DNA of 64,000 nucleotides from Actinomadura luteofluorescens (GTDB taxonomy: Bacteria > Actinomycetota > Actinomycetes > Streptosporangiales > Streptosporangiaceae): NCBI RefSeq assembly GCF_013409365.1, contig NZ_JACCBA010000001.1, positions 4,712,001-4,776,000 of the forward strand, read 5' to 3'. Numbering within the stretch: the stretch's first letter is position 1; every line of letters starts with the position of its first letter. The position numbers and the translations under genes were made by a program. This document shows, piece after piece, positions 15,260-23,678 of the stretch. The notes beneath the pieces were generated by a model that was given only the letters and a program-made list of their open reading frames with translations, had not been told where the DNA came from and made no database searches.

Positions 15260-16765
15260 TCAGCGGTAGGACCATGCATGGCCGGTTCCGCGGTAGTCCT
15301 CGACAGGGATCGGGTGGACGCCCTCGCGCATCCGGTCGGTGTAGAGATGCCCGTACAGGTGGTCGATTTCGTGCCCGGTCAAGCGAGCGAGTGCAGCGTT
15401 CAGGACGACGACCACCGACCGCCCGTCCAGACGAGTATGAGCGACTTCCAGCCGGAGCGGACGGGGCACCAGGCCGCGCACATCGAAGAAGCTGAGGCAA
15501 CCCTCGTATTGCTCGTCGGTCTCGGAAGACGCGTTGATCACACGGGGGTTGAGCAGCACGAGCGGCTCGGCGTCGGGATCCGGTGGGGCGATGACGGCGG
15601 CGGCGCGCTCGATGCCTATCTGTGGGGCGGCCAGCCCCATGCCCTTGCCGAACACGTGATGCTCACGGACTCGCTGCATCGCGGCGAACAACCGGTCGAT
15701 GACATCCCTGGCCTCAGCGGCTTCGGCGGGCAGCTCGAACGGGCGGGCGGTCGCGGCCAGGATCGGTTCGCCATGCTGGACGATGCCAGCCGCTTTCATA
15801 CGATCGCTTGCGGTGCGTAGTTCGAGACGTGGCTGGTCGGCATCGTCGTCGCGGGCGCGGAACCGCCATTCCAACCGGTAGCGAGCGCCCATCGGCGGGT
15901 CCTGGGTGGCCCACGAGAACATCAGCCGATCCCCGTCCACGGTGCGGGTGATGGGGGTGCGCAGGGGGACGGCTTCGGCGGTGGTGGAGGTCTCGGTGCC
16001 CCATACCACCGGGTCCAGTTCGGCGGGGAACACTAGCTCGACCGACAGGCGACGTGTAGGTAGGCGGACGGCGCGCTGGAACCAGGGGCCCCATCGCCCG
16101 TCGTCGACCTGGTAGCCATACTCGATGGTCGAGTGCTGACCGGGGTAGAGCGGGAAGCGCCCGCGGTCGTTGTCCAGGCACAGCCACGCCTCTTTGAACG
16201 AGTCGCGATCTTGCTTGGGGCGCCATTTCATGGGTTCGCCATCGCAGGACGCGCTCAGTGCGAGTTCATCCCAGGTGAGCGGCCGGGCCCGATACAAGGC
16301 ATTGGACTGGTCGGGACGGCCGGGGTAGCGGTCGACGCTAATGCGGATCAGGTAGCGGGTAACAGGTTCAGCACCGCCGTTGAACAGCCGACGCCGCTGC
16401 ATCGGCCGGTACGTCGTCCCGTCGTATTCCAACCGGGCATGGTCCTCCTCCACGACCAGGCCCTCGACGTTGCTTGCGCCAGCGCTGGTGCTGGCGGCTC
16501 GGGTCGGCCCGTCGGCTCGCCACGCCTGCCACAAGGAACCATCCGCGCTGAGCACGCCATCGGCCTTACGGGCGAAGTCCTCACTGGCTGGATGGCGTCC
16601 AGCCTCAACATGGCTGACGTAGGACGGGTCGAAGCCCATCGCCGCCGCCAATTTCTTCTTCGACATCGCGCGGTGTTCGCGCCACCAGGTCAAAGCCTCG
16701 CCGAACGGAGGCGTCCCCTCGGCGGAGGCGGTCGCTGGATCATCGGCGGAGTGCTGAACGCCCAT
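15260..16765 (-). CDS. XRE-type HTH - peptide deformylase fusion protein
   Basis: 501 aa. Residues about 20-75 form an XRE helix-turn-helix (MSKKKLAAAMGFDPSYVSHV). A middle region (about 100-320) is beta-rich with many Trp/Arg and no family I can name. The C-terminus is a peptide deformylase with all three active-site motifs: GMGLAAPQ (375-382), EGCLS (421-425) and HEIDH (465-469). Canonical deformylases are about 170-200 aa and remove the formyl group from nascent peptides; here the catalytic domain is attached to a DNA-binding domain. Possible roles are a formyl-peptide-sensing regulator, a spare deformylase giving tolerance to deformylase inhibitors, or a hydrolase for another formamide. 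It is divergent from the oxidoreductase/aminotransferase operon and upstream of a NUDIX gene. Domain calls are firm; the role is unknown. Confidence 0.85.
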   Translation of the reverse strand: MGVQHSADDPATASAEGTPPFGEALTWWREHRAMSKKKLAAAMGFDPSYVSHVEAGRHPASEDFARKADGVLSADGSLWQAWRADGPTRAASTSAGASNVEGLVVEEDHARLEYDGTTYRPMQRRRLFNGGAEPVTRYLIRISVDRYPGRPDQSNALYRARPLTWDELALSASCDGEPMKWRPKQDRDSFKEAWLCLDNDRGRFPLYPGQHSTIEYGYQVDDGRWGPWFQRAVRLPTRRLSVELVFPAELDPVVWGTETSTTAEAVPLRTPITRTVDGDRLMFSWATQDPPMGARYRLEWRFRARDDDADQPRLELRTASDRMKAAGIVQHGEPILAATARPFELPAEAAEARDVIDRLFAAMQRVREHHVFGKGMGLAAPQIGIERAAAVIAPPDPDAEPLVLLNPRVINASSETDEQYEGCLSFFDVRGLVPRPLRLEVAHTRLDGRSVVVVLNAALARLTGHEIDHLYGHLYTDRMREGVHPIPVEDYRGTGHAWSYR

Positions 16766-16892
16766 GTCCTAATCATCTCTTCAATCCAGGCTGAGCGAAT
16801 GAATGAACCGTGAATGAGGTCCCGTCAGCGTGGCCTCACAGACCGTATCGAGGGTTACCTCCCTGGTGACGACAACCTCGAGGAGGCTCTCG

Positions 16893-17987
16893 ATGACTCG
16901 CTTGGCTCCCCCCGACTCGCCAGTCGCCGATCAGGGTTGGCGGCTCCTGATCGTCGGCGCCGGTCAGCGCACCGTTGATGTGCTGCTGCCGGCGCTGCAC
17001 CGGGCCATGCCGACCGCGCGGGTCACAGCTATCTGTGATCCCGATCCCGCCGTCGCCGTCCGGATCGCGGGGCTGACACAAGCAGGGCGGCTGGTCGATG
17101 ACGTCTCGGTGTTCGCCGAGCTGGACCGAGCTCTGGCCGCAGGCCCGTACCAGGTCGCGATCCTGGCCTGTCCGCACGACCTGCACCAAGAGGCGACGCT
17201 ACGGCTGACCGACGCGCACATCGCGGTGTGGAAGGAGAAGCCCTACGCCCTCACGCTTCAGCAGGCCGCTCAGCTGGCACCCCGCAATGTGCGAGTGCTG
17301 GCGCATCGTCCACACTTGCAGCTGCTGCAGATCGCTACCGACCGGATGGCGGCCTGGGGACGGCTGCTGTCGTACCGAATCCGGATCACCCGTCCTACCG
17401 GCGACTACACCGGTACTTGGCGCGCCTCGGCTGAACGCGCGGGCGGTGGCGCCATCTGCGACCTGGGCTACCACGCCTTCGACCTGATCAGCCGCCTCAC
17501 CGGAGGGCCCTCCGCGCGACCGGCCACCGTATACGCGGTCACCACCGGCTCCCCGGTGCATCGGCCCGCCGTTGAGGTGGAGGAGAGCGCCCACCTGACC
17601 ATCACTCACGTCGACGGATGCGCAGGCACCGTGCACCTGTCGCGCTGCGAAGAGCGCGCCGACGAGATCGACCTGGTCACTGAGCAAGGACGCATCACGA
17701 TCTCGGGCGACCAGTCGGTGCTTCGCATCACCACTCCGGCCGGACGAACCCACCATGCCGAGGTAACAGCCGCCGACGACGATCCGTGGGCGGCGATGCT
17801 GTGCCACCACGCCCAGACCCTCGGCGACACAGCGGTCACCGCTGCCGAGGCCCGCATCGGCATCGCTGCGACCGCACTGATGGAGGCGGCCTACACCTCG
17901 GTGCGGCTGGGTCGTCCCGCCCATGTGGCCTCCTGCGCCGGCGCTGCTCCGGTGACCGTCCCCACCCTGGAAGGGCGCGCATCATGA
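16893..17987 (+). CDS. Gfo/Idh/MocA-family oxidoreductase
   Basis: 364 aa. The N-terminal Rossmann domain opens LLIVGAGQRTVDVLLPAL and contains the EKP motif (WKEKPYAL, Lys116), which positions the catalytic Lys in this family. The C-terminal alpha/beta domain has CDLGYHAFDLISRLTGGPSA, with the conserved DxxxH (Gly-Tyr-His) arrangement. These enzymes oxidise or reduce hydroxyl/keto groups of sugars or inositols with NAD(P). ATG 16893 has AGGAGG with 6-base spacing; upstream in-frame codons are not conserved. The stop overlaps the next start (ATGA). Paired with a DegT/StrS aminotransferase it suggests oxidation followed by transamination of a sugar or cyclitol, as in kanosamine (NtdC/NtdA) or 2,3-diamino-sugar pathways; the substrate is not predictable here. 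Confidence 0.86.
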   Translation: MTRLAPPDSPVADQGWRLLIVGAGQRTVDVLLPALHRAMPTARVTAICDPDPAVAVRIAGLTQAGRLVDDVSVFAELDRALAAGPYQVAILACPHDLHQEATLRLTDAHIAVWKEKPYALTLQQAAQLAPRNVRVLAHRPHLQLLQIATDRMAAWGRLLSYRIRITRPTGDYTGTWRASAERAGGGAICDLGYHAFDLISRLTGGPSARPATVYAVTTGSPVHRPAVEVEESAHLTITHVDGCAGTVHLSRCEERADEIDLVTEQGRITISGDQSVLRITTPAGRTHHAEVTAADDDPWAAMLCHHAQTLGDTAVTAAEARIGIAATALMEAAYTSVRLGRPAHVASCAGAAPVTVPTLEGRAS

Positions 17988-19201
17988 CATCCACGTGGCC
18001 ACCCATCGACGCCGAGGTCTCCGCCGCGGTCACCCGGCAACTGCACACGACCGTTTCCATCTACGACCGGTCAGGGATCATCGCCCGGTTCGAGGACGCG
18101 TTCGCCACCCGCCACAACGCCTCGCATGCGTTGCTGACCTCATCAGGCACCGCCGCGCTGCATTCGGCCTACTACGCGCTCGGCCTTGGCCCGGGCGACG
18201 AGGCGATCGTGCAGGACTACACCTTCTTCGCCACCGCAACCCCACTGCTCCAACTGGGTGCCGTGCCGGTCCTGGCCGACGTCGACATCCACGGCGAACT
18301 CGACCTTGGACGCGCGGCCGAACTGCTCACGGACCGCACCAAAGCCGTGGTCATCACGCACATGTGGGGCAACCCACAGAACGCCCGCCGGCTGCGGGAC
18401 TGGTGCGATGCGCGCGGGCTGGCGCTGGTGGAGGACTGCTCCCACGCCCACGGCGCCACCCGCGACGGCGTCAGCGTCGGCGAACTCGCTGACGCCGCCT
18501 GCTGGAGCCTTCAGGGCCGCAAGACCATCACCGCAGGCGAGGGCGGCATCCTGACTACCCCGCACCGCGAGGTCTACGAAAAGGCGACACTCCTTGGACA
18601 CTTCAACAAACGTGCCCTGGCCGAGGTGAGGACCGAGTCGCCGCTGTACCGGTTCGCCGAGACCGGACTCGGACTCAAATACCGGGCGCATCCCCTCGGG
18701 CTGGCGATGGCGGAGGTCTACCTGCGACGCCTGGACGACTGGCTACTCGCTCGCCAAAGCCACGCCGCCCGTCTGGAGAATTTCCTGGCCGGACGAGTTG
18801 GCATCAGCGTGCTCACCCCGACAGGCCCCGACCGAACCGCTACCTTCTACGCCTTCGTGTTCACCATCGACCCACACGCTGCCGGGTTCTCCCGCGAGGA
18901 TCTTCTCCGCGCTCTCCGGCAGTGCGGATACGGCGAGATCAGCACCTGCGACGCGATGCGGCCGCTGCACACCTACCCCGTCTTCGCCGCGCCCAGATCA
19001 CCGGTCACCGTCTACAAGACGTCATGTCTCCGCTGCGAACCGCACGTCGCCGAACGCCTGGCCGCCACCTCGTTACGGATCAACGTTCCCGCCGACGACG
19101 GACCGGCCGGACACGCCTTCATCGACACCGCGATCAACATCCTCGACCGAGCCCTCAACGCCCTCGCCGCGCCGCCTGGCCGGACTACCCTGCCAGCGTG
19201 A
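17984..19201 (+). CDS. DegT/DnrJ/EryC1/StrS-type PLP aminotransferase
   Basis: 405 aa. Motifs: TSSGTAALHSAYYALG (PLP phosphate region), QDYTFFATATPLLQLGAVPV, VEDCSHAHGA with Asp151 contacting the pyridine nitrogen, and SLQGRKTITAGEGG with Lys180 as the likely Schiff-base lysine. Family members transfer an amino group from Glu or Gln to keto-sugars or cyclitol ketones. The start overlaps the oxidoreductase stop (ATGA) and the stop overlaps the NUDIX start (GTGA), so this is a tightly coupled three-gene operon. No nucleotidyltransferase or glycosyltransferase is nearby, so this is not a full amino-sugar pathway; the product may be made from a host intermediate. Confidence 0.87.
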   Translation: MTSTWPPIDAEVSAAVTRQLHTTVSIYDRSGIIARFEDAFATRHNASHALLTSSGTAALHSAYYALGLGPGDEAIVQDYTFFATATPLLQLGAVPVLADVDIHGELDLGRAAELLTDRTKAVVITHMWGNPQNARRLRDWCDARGLALVEDCSHAHGATRDGVSVGELADAACWSLQGRKTITAGEGGILTTPHREVYEKATLLGHFNKRALAEVRTESPLYRFAETGLGLKYRAHPLGLAMAEVYLRRLDDWLLARQSHAARLENFLAGRVGISVLTPTGPDRTATFYAFVFTIDPHAAGFSREDLLRALRQCGYGEISTCDAMRPLHTYPVFAAPRSPVTVYKTSCLRCEPHVAERLAATSLRINVPADDGPAGHAFIDTAINILDRALNALAAPPGRTTLPA

Positions 19202-19698
19202 CCACCGCATCCGGGCTCGACATCCAGCGACTCCACGCCGACGCCGACCACGACGGCATCACCAAACTCGTGGTCGGCGCCATCGTTCATGCCGATGACC
19301 AGGTGCTCATCCTGCGCCGCTCCGCTGAGGACACGTTCATGGCCGGCATCGAAGAACTTCCTTCAGGCGGCGTCGAGTCAGGCGAGAACCTGCTCACCGC
19401 ACTGGAGCGCGAACTCGCTGAGGAAATTGGCTGGACCGGACAACTCGTCCTCGATCCCGGCTTCGTTACTCACTTCGACTACACCTCTGGATCCGGTCGC
19501 AAAGCTCGCCAGTACACGTTCGGCGTGCCCCACCACGGCCAGTCCATCGTTCTGAGCACCGAGCACACCGCCTATCGATGGCTCCGCCCCGCCGACCTGA
19601 ACGACTCCGACGTCACTGAAGAGACCGCTCGAGCAATCCTAGAGTGGACCGCCTCATGCCCCTGGCAGCAAAGCAGCACGAAAGTCCGGCGAGATTGA
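19198..19698 (+). CDS. NUDIX hydrolase
   Basis: 166 aa from GTG 19198, overlapping the aminotransferase stop. A complete Nudix box is visible: GGVESGENLLTALERELAEE plus IGW. Before it lies VVGAIVHADDQVLILRRSAED, typical of the NUDIX beta strand, and after it FVTHFDYTSGSGRKARQYTFGV. Such enzymes hydrolyse X-linked nucleoside diphosphates; with the two upstream genes, a nucleotide-sugar or the release of a sugar phosphate would make sense. It is the second NUDIX in this cluster; the first (14787-15253) is frameshifted. Substrate unknown. Confidence 0.83.
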   Translation: MTTASGLDIQRLHADADHDGITKLVVGAIVHADDQVLILRRSAEDTFMAGIEELPSGGVESGENLLTALERELAEEIGWTGQLVLDPGFVTHFDYTSGSGRKARQYTFGVPHHGQSIVLSTEHTAYRWLRPADLNDSDVTEETARAILEWTASCPWQQSSTKVRRD

Positions 19699-20116
19699 GC
19701 GCGAGCAGGGCGCACCTATGCGTTCCTCGCCGTCGACGGCGCCGAGGACACCTCCACGGTTGAGGACCGACGGGTCTACGCCGACAACATCGCCTCGCTG
19801 CACCGACACCCGGGGCGGTGCTCGTGTCCGCAGTGCCCGTCTAACGGCGCTACTAATTAGGAACGTCCCTGCCCAGCCGAATGACGAGACCCGGTGGGCG
19901 GGGTCATCGCACTGACCGTCGGCGTGGCGGATATCTGCGGTGTGGGCCCAGGCTCCAGAACGGCCATGCCCGTTTGTGCGATTGCTGAGCTCGGAGGCGT
20001 CAGGCCGACATCTGCAGGAAGAGCGTCACACCTCACTGCCTAGAGGTGACGCTACGAGGCCCTCAGCGGAGGAGTGCACGTGCTTGCGGTGCAGCCGGGC
20101 CGGCTCCTGAACCAGG
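19699..20116. other. Intergenic region with a possible gene remnant
   Basis: 418 bases. On the plus strand at about 19708-19860 a short open stretch reads RTYAFLAVDGAEDTSTVEDR and ends CSCPQCPSNGATN at a stop. It has no start and no recognised family, and may be the tail of a deleted gene. The rest shows nothing. Confidence 0.35.
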
Positions 20117-20323
20117 TCATCCCCGGTCGAGAGCGCCGGCCTTGATCTGGCGACTTAGCCTCCGCCAGGCCCCGCCCGTCAGTACGAGCCTGGAACCTTC
20201 CGGATCTTTGGAGTCGCGTACGGCCGCGTAGCCACTGACACCCGCTAGTTCGACGCACTGATCCGTCGTCTGCTGGCTGCGTGTGCTCTTGATCCAAGAA
20301 GCTTCGCCGAAATCCGGAATCAT
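20117..20323 (-). CDS. DUF397 domain protein
   Basis: 68 aa. It shows the DUF397 pattern: a Trp near the N-terminus (EASWIKST), QCVELAGV, AAVRDSKDPEGSRLVL, and a C-terminal W...IKAG. These small proteins are encoded throughout actinobacteria next to XRE/DUF5753 regulators and are thought to form toxin-antitoxin-like or developmental regulatory pairs (the whiJ/abaA-type loci of Streptomyces). Here it directly follows the XRE gene with a 10-base gap on the same strand. No clear ribosome site is seen before ATG 20323, so it may be translated by coupling. Confidence 0.8.
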   Translation of the reverse strand: MIPDFGEASWIKSTRSQQTTDQCVELAGVSGYAAVRDSKDPEGSRLVLTGGAWRRLSRQIKAGALDRG

Positions 20324-20333
20324 GCTTACTTGT

Positions 20334-21212
20334 CTACCTGGTCTGGTGACGACCGGCTATGGCTTTGATCAGGTCGACAGATGCCGCAGGGCTGAGGGCG
20401 GTCGCGCTGAGGTGCTGGAATGCACTGGTCGTGGCGTGGACGTCGGCGGCACGTTCCAGAAAGAGGGTGCCCGAGACGCTGTCGACATAAGCGACGTCGG
20501 GGTCCGAGCCGGGAAAGCTGAAGACTCCGATCATGCCGCTCAGTGAGGCGTGTGGACCTGCGCTGAACGGCATGACTTGGATGTCGACTCCTGGACGATG
20601 CGCCATCTCGACCAAGTGCATGAGTTGCTCGTGCATGACCTCGGGTCCACCGATCTCGCGGTAGAGGGCGGCCTCGTCCAGTACTGCCCAGAGCCGAAGG
20701 GTGCCCGCCTCGGTGATGACGGCTTGTCTCTTCATCCGGAGGCTGACGCGGCGTCCGATCTCGTCCTCCCCAAGCGTCAGCGGTCCGGCACGGGTGATGA
20801 TCGCTCGCGCGTAGTCGGAAGTCTGCAGGAGGCCCGGGACGGAGGATGGCTGGTACGTCCGGAGCGACTCCGCCGCTGACTCCAGACCGATGTAGGTTCG
20901 GGCGTTCTTGCTCAGCATGTCGCTGTAGGGCTGCCACCACTCTCTTTGCCGCGCCGCCTTGGCCAACTGGACGAGCGCCTCACGAGTGGCGGGATCGTCT
21001 ACCTCGTAGAGATCAAGGAGATCCATGACGTCCGACCAAGGGACGGAGATCCGTCCCTTCTCGATCCGCGAGACCTTCGCTCCGTACCAGCCCAGGCGCT
21101 CGGTGACCTGGTCACCTGTGAGCCCTGCCGCCTCGCGCAACTGACGGAGTTCCATGCCGAGTTGTCGGCGTCGGACCGTCGGGGAGGTCACCGCGCGCCC
21201 CACCTCTTCCAT
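20334..21212 (-). CDS. XRE-family regulator with DUF5753 (Scr1-type) domain
   Basis: 292 aa from ATG 21212. An N-terminal HTH (RRQLGMELRQLREAAGLTGD, then WYGAKVSRIEKGRI) is followed by the DUF5753 sensor region with IGLESAAESLRTYQPSSVPG, LLQTSDYARA, RMKRQAVI and LDEAALYR. Such regulators pair with DUF397 proteins and often with an RsbW-like kinase, and influence development and antibiotic production in Streptomyces. All three gene types are present here (DUF397 at 20117, ATPase-fold protein at 21431, divergent). Earlier in-frame starts at 21245 and 21263 are possible. Cytoplasmic DNA-binding protein; its operator is not identified. Confidence 0.85.
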   Translation of the reverse strand: MEEVGRAVTSPTVRRRQLGMELRQLREAAGLTGDQVTERLGWYGAKVSRIEKGRISVPWSDVMDLLDLYEVDDPATREALVQLAKAARQREWWQPYSDMLSKNARTYIGLESAAESLRTYQPSSVPGLLQTSDYARAIITRAGPLTLGEDEIGRRVSLRMKRQAVITEAGTLRLWAVLDEAALYREIGGPEVMHEQLMHLVEMAHRPGVDIQVMPFSAGPHASLSGMIGVFSFPGSDPDVAYVDSVSGTLFLERAADVHATTSAFQHLSATALSPAASVDLIKAIAGRHQTR

Positions 21213-21430
21213 CTCAGGAGAAATTTCACGAGAGCAGTTGCACATGAGTATGCCACCCAGCACACTGACTGTGTGCGACGAGTCACAGTGTGTGGCGAAA
21301 GTTGCCTCTACAGAGATTGATCTTTGTCGATGCAGAGGCTGTCGTCGCTGATCAGATACCGCCGCGCGGCCGGGCTATGGATTGGAGCCCTCGCCCGGCC
21401 GCGCGGCCTCACTCCTCAAGGGAGGTATGG

Positions 21431-22000
21431 ATGAGGATAGCTTCGAGGGCCCTGGCGGCGCCCGATCTCCAGAGTCCCGAGAGATCTACCATGACACTCG
21501 GGACCTCGTGTGACGACACCGTTTCCGTCGTGCCGGACCTGGACGGCGCATTGATCGCCTCAAGGGCACCGACGCCGCGCCAGGCCACCGCCGACGGAAC
21601 GAACACCGAAGCTCACAGGGACGGTCACTTCTGGCACGTTGACGTCCCAGGCGTGACTGACGCCGTGCCCCTGCTGCGTCGTTGGGTCCACCTGCTGCTG
21701 GCCGACGACGCGGAACTGACCGAGGCATTCGAACTGATCGTCAGCGAGTACGGCACCAACGCGCTGTGGCACTCGGCTAGTGGAGCGCCCGGCGGTCGGA
21801 TCAGGGTCGAACTCTGCATTAATCGCCGGCAGACGCGCCTCACAGTCTTGGACGACGGTCCCATCCCCGCTCGGACCGGCGAGGACACAGACCCGGCTGA
21901 GCACGGACGCGGACTGATCCTGGCAGATGCCTACGCTGACGAGACCGGTCAGTACGACTGTGTCGACGGCCACGCCGCCTGGGCCCTGATCAACCGCTGA
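21431..22000 (+). CDS. ATP-binding anti-sigma/RsbW-like protein (HATPase_c)
   Basis: 189 aa. The Bergerat ATP-binding fold is seen as ELIVSEYGTNALWHS (N box), LTVLDDGPIP (G1) and EHGRGLILADAYAD (G2). An extended N-terminus of about 60 residues has no motif. These single-domain kinases act as anti-sigma factors or serine kinases of STAS antagonists, and commonly accompany XRE/DUF397 pairs as here. ATG 21431 has GGAGG with 5-base spacing. It is divergent from the XRE gene; the roughly 220-bp spacer should hold both promoters. Confidence 0.8.
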   Translation: MRIASRALAAPDLQSPERSTMTLGTSCDDTVSVVPDLDGALIASRAPTPRQATADGTNTEAHRDGHFWHVDVPGVTDAVPLLRRWVHLLLADDAELTEAFELIVSEYGTNALWHSASGAPGGRIRVELCINRRQTRLTVLDDGPIPARTGEDTDPAEHGRGLILADAYADETGQYDCVDGHAAWALINR

Positions 22001-22175
22001 GACTGGGACGCGCGCCGCACCCCCACGGTGCGCATCCTTAGCCGGCCATCCCCCGGCCGGCCCGTCGTGCGGTCGGTGGCTGTTCCCCCCCGGAATCCAC
22101 CGGCCGCACGACGCCTCATGAGCCACCCAATCACCTGACGAGCGCGTGTCTCGCGTTCGCTCTGGAGGTGACGTT

Positions 22176-22622
22176 GTGACCTTCCGCGAGTACGCCGTTT
22201 GCCCCGGCGACTCCCTCGAGGCGGCTACCGCTGTATGGAGCCGCGGCGGCCTGGCAGGAGAACTCGATCTCGACCAGGCTGTGGAAGTCTTACGGCGGCG
22301 CTACCCCAGCCTGTGTATCTATTGGGGCGAGTACACCGGCTCCCTCTGGGCCTTGCTGCCTGATCAGCTGGTCGAGGCGAAGAACGCTTTTGACCTCGCT
22401 CGACGCATCGATGCGATGCTTGAGCATCCCCGTGTCCGTCCTGTCAGAGACCGCCGTGACCAGCGCGAGGTACCGGCTTCTCGGGCAGCGGACGGCACCC
22501 GGGCCATGCCGGAGAGGAAGGCGCCTTTCGCGCCTGTCAATCCCGCCCCGCTGACTTGGCAAGATGCCGTCGGCGAAGCAGCGTCCTCCGACGCGCCCTG
22601 GTCGGTTGCCGTCGCGCCCTGA
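22176..22622 (+). CDS. Hypothetical protein
   Basis: 148 aa from GTG 22176, which has GGAGG upstream. The first 85 residues look folded (CPGDSLEAATAVWSRGGLAG, ELDLDQAVEVLRRRYPSLCI, LWALLPDQLVEA), while the rest is Arg/Pro/Ala-rich and probably disordered. I do not recognise a family. It follows the anti-sigma-like gene on the same strand after about 175 bases and precedes the non-coding region before mobC. Confidence 0.55.
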   Translation: MTFREYAVCPGDSLEAATAVWSRGGLAGELDLDQAVEVLRRRYPSLCIYWGEYTGSLWALLPDQLVEAKNAFDLARRIDAMLEHPRVRPVRDRRDQREVPASRAADGTRAMPERKAPFAPVNPAPLTWQDAVGEAASSDAPWSVAVAP

Positions 22623-23345
22623 GGGGGCAATCGACAGTGCCAACTCCCGCATGTTGAAGCGCCGCCACGGGACGACCACTTCTCGCCCGCTCGGAGCCGT
22701 AACCAGACGACGGCTAGCCACGCTGTGACGAGCAAGAGGATCGGGACCATGGGGAACGGGCATGACGGCCAATGGGAAACCTGGGTTCCTTGAGGGTCTG
22801 CATGACTTGAACGTCCTCGGCTTGTGGCCGAGGCATCGCAGGTAGCGTCCTCCAGTCGTGCTGGCGGCCATCGGGAACAGAACCCGCACTACTCGGCGTC
22901 TTCCTCGACCATCCTGCCGAGGAGTTCTGCCGCATCCCGAGCCTGGGGTTGCATCGTATGCGTGCTGTTCGTCTGAGAACAAGCGTCGGCGAGTTGGGTG
23001 GCGCTTTTATATTTGAGACGAGCTAACCTGTTCACGGCCTCTAGAAGAGCTGAACCATCCAGCACTTCGCGGCACGCCCCAACCCGCCCCCGCAGCATAA
23101 GGGATTGCAAGTCACACGCTGGCAACATTTGGCCGCCGCACTGCTTGAAGGCTGCAAGGTAGGAGCGTGTCGCGACACGTTGCGGATTCATAAGAATCCG
23201 CCGCGCACACTCCCGTGATGCGGAACCGGGCGCGGTTCTGGAAGAGTCGATCGGAGGTGGAACGACGAGCGACGAGCAGGCAAGCCAGCCCCGCAAGCTG
23301 CAACGACGTTCGCAGCTTGGCGGAGGACGCCGACGGGACCGTGAG
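22623..23345. other. Long non-coding region upstream of mobC, candidate oriT region
   Basis: About 720 bases without a convincing gene. It contains two adjacent inverted repeats (23166-23179 and 23182-23201) 145-180 bases before mobC, the usual place of an origin of transfer. A minus-strand open frame at 22889-23377 has a composition unlike its neighbours and no recognisable motif, so I do not call it. Confidence 0.45.
23166..23201. repeat. Two adjacent perfect inverted repeats (candidate oriT or operator)
   Basis: CGTGTCGCGACACG (23166-23179) is a 14-bp perfect palindrome. Two bases on, GCGGATTC-ATAA-GAATCCGC (23182-23201) has 8-bp arms and a 4-base loop. Hairpins of this kind beside a nic site are typical of relaxase-recognised origins, and mobC/relaxase lie immediately downstream; a MobC operator is the alternative. 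Confidence 0.5.
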
Positions 23346-23678
23346 ATGAGGTTCCGAGTCAGCGACCAGGAGTACATGGAAATCTGCGCGGCGGCCCAGC
23401 AAGCGGGAGCCGCCTATGGAACGTTCATCGTCCACACACTACAGGCAGCCACTCGCCAGCGCGGATTGGGGCAGCAACCGACTGCAGAACTCTGCGAAGA
23501 ATTGCGTGGCATCGCACGACAGTTAAACCGCATCGGTGTGAACCTCAATCAACTGGCGCGCATAGCGAACGCGACAGGGCAGTTGCCTTGTGAACTGCCG
23601 GCCGCTCTGTCGTATCTGGAGAACGTGCTCCGCAGAGTGGACGCCTCGTCCGTTGAGATCGGTCGGCTCCTGCGGTGA
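23346..23678 (+). CDS. mobC: Mobilisation relaxosome accessory protein MobC
   Basis: 110 aa as written. RFRVSDQEYMEICAAAQQAG is the ribbon-helix-helix-like N-terminus and LNRIGVNLNQLARIANATGQ is the conserved C-terminal MobC motif. MobC helps melt DNA at oriT and loads the relaxase. The same frame stays open upstream to 23163 and encodes an Arg-rich stretch (RKLQRRSQLGGGRRRDRE) like the N-terminal tails of other MobC proteins, but it has no ATG, GTG or TTG; the true start may be non-standard or lost. The stop overlaps the relaxase start (GTGA). Confidence 0.82.
   Translation: MRFRVSDQEYMEICAAAQQAGAAYGTFIVHTLQAATRQRGLGQQPTAELCEELRGIARQLNRIGVNLNQLARIANATGQLPCELPAALSYLENVLRRVDASSVEIGRLLR

Noticed and set aside
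16893..19698. A complete amino-sugar antibiotic pathway
   Set aside because: Only oxidoreductase, aminotransferase and NUDIX are present; no sugar nucleotidyltransferase or glycosyltransferase is near, so a named product is not supported.
22889..23377. Minus-strand ORF of 162 codons before mobC
   Set aside because: Overlaps the start of mobC, has no family and no ribosome site; the region fits oriT better.
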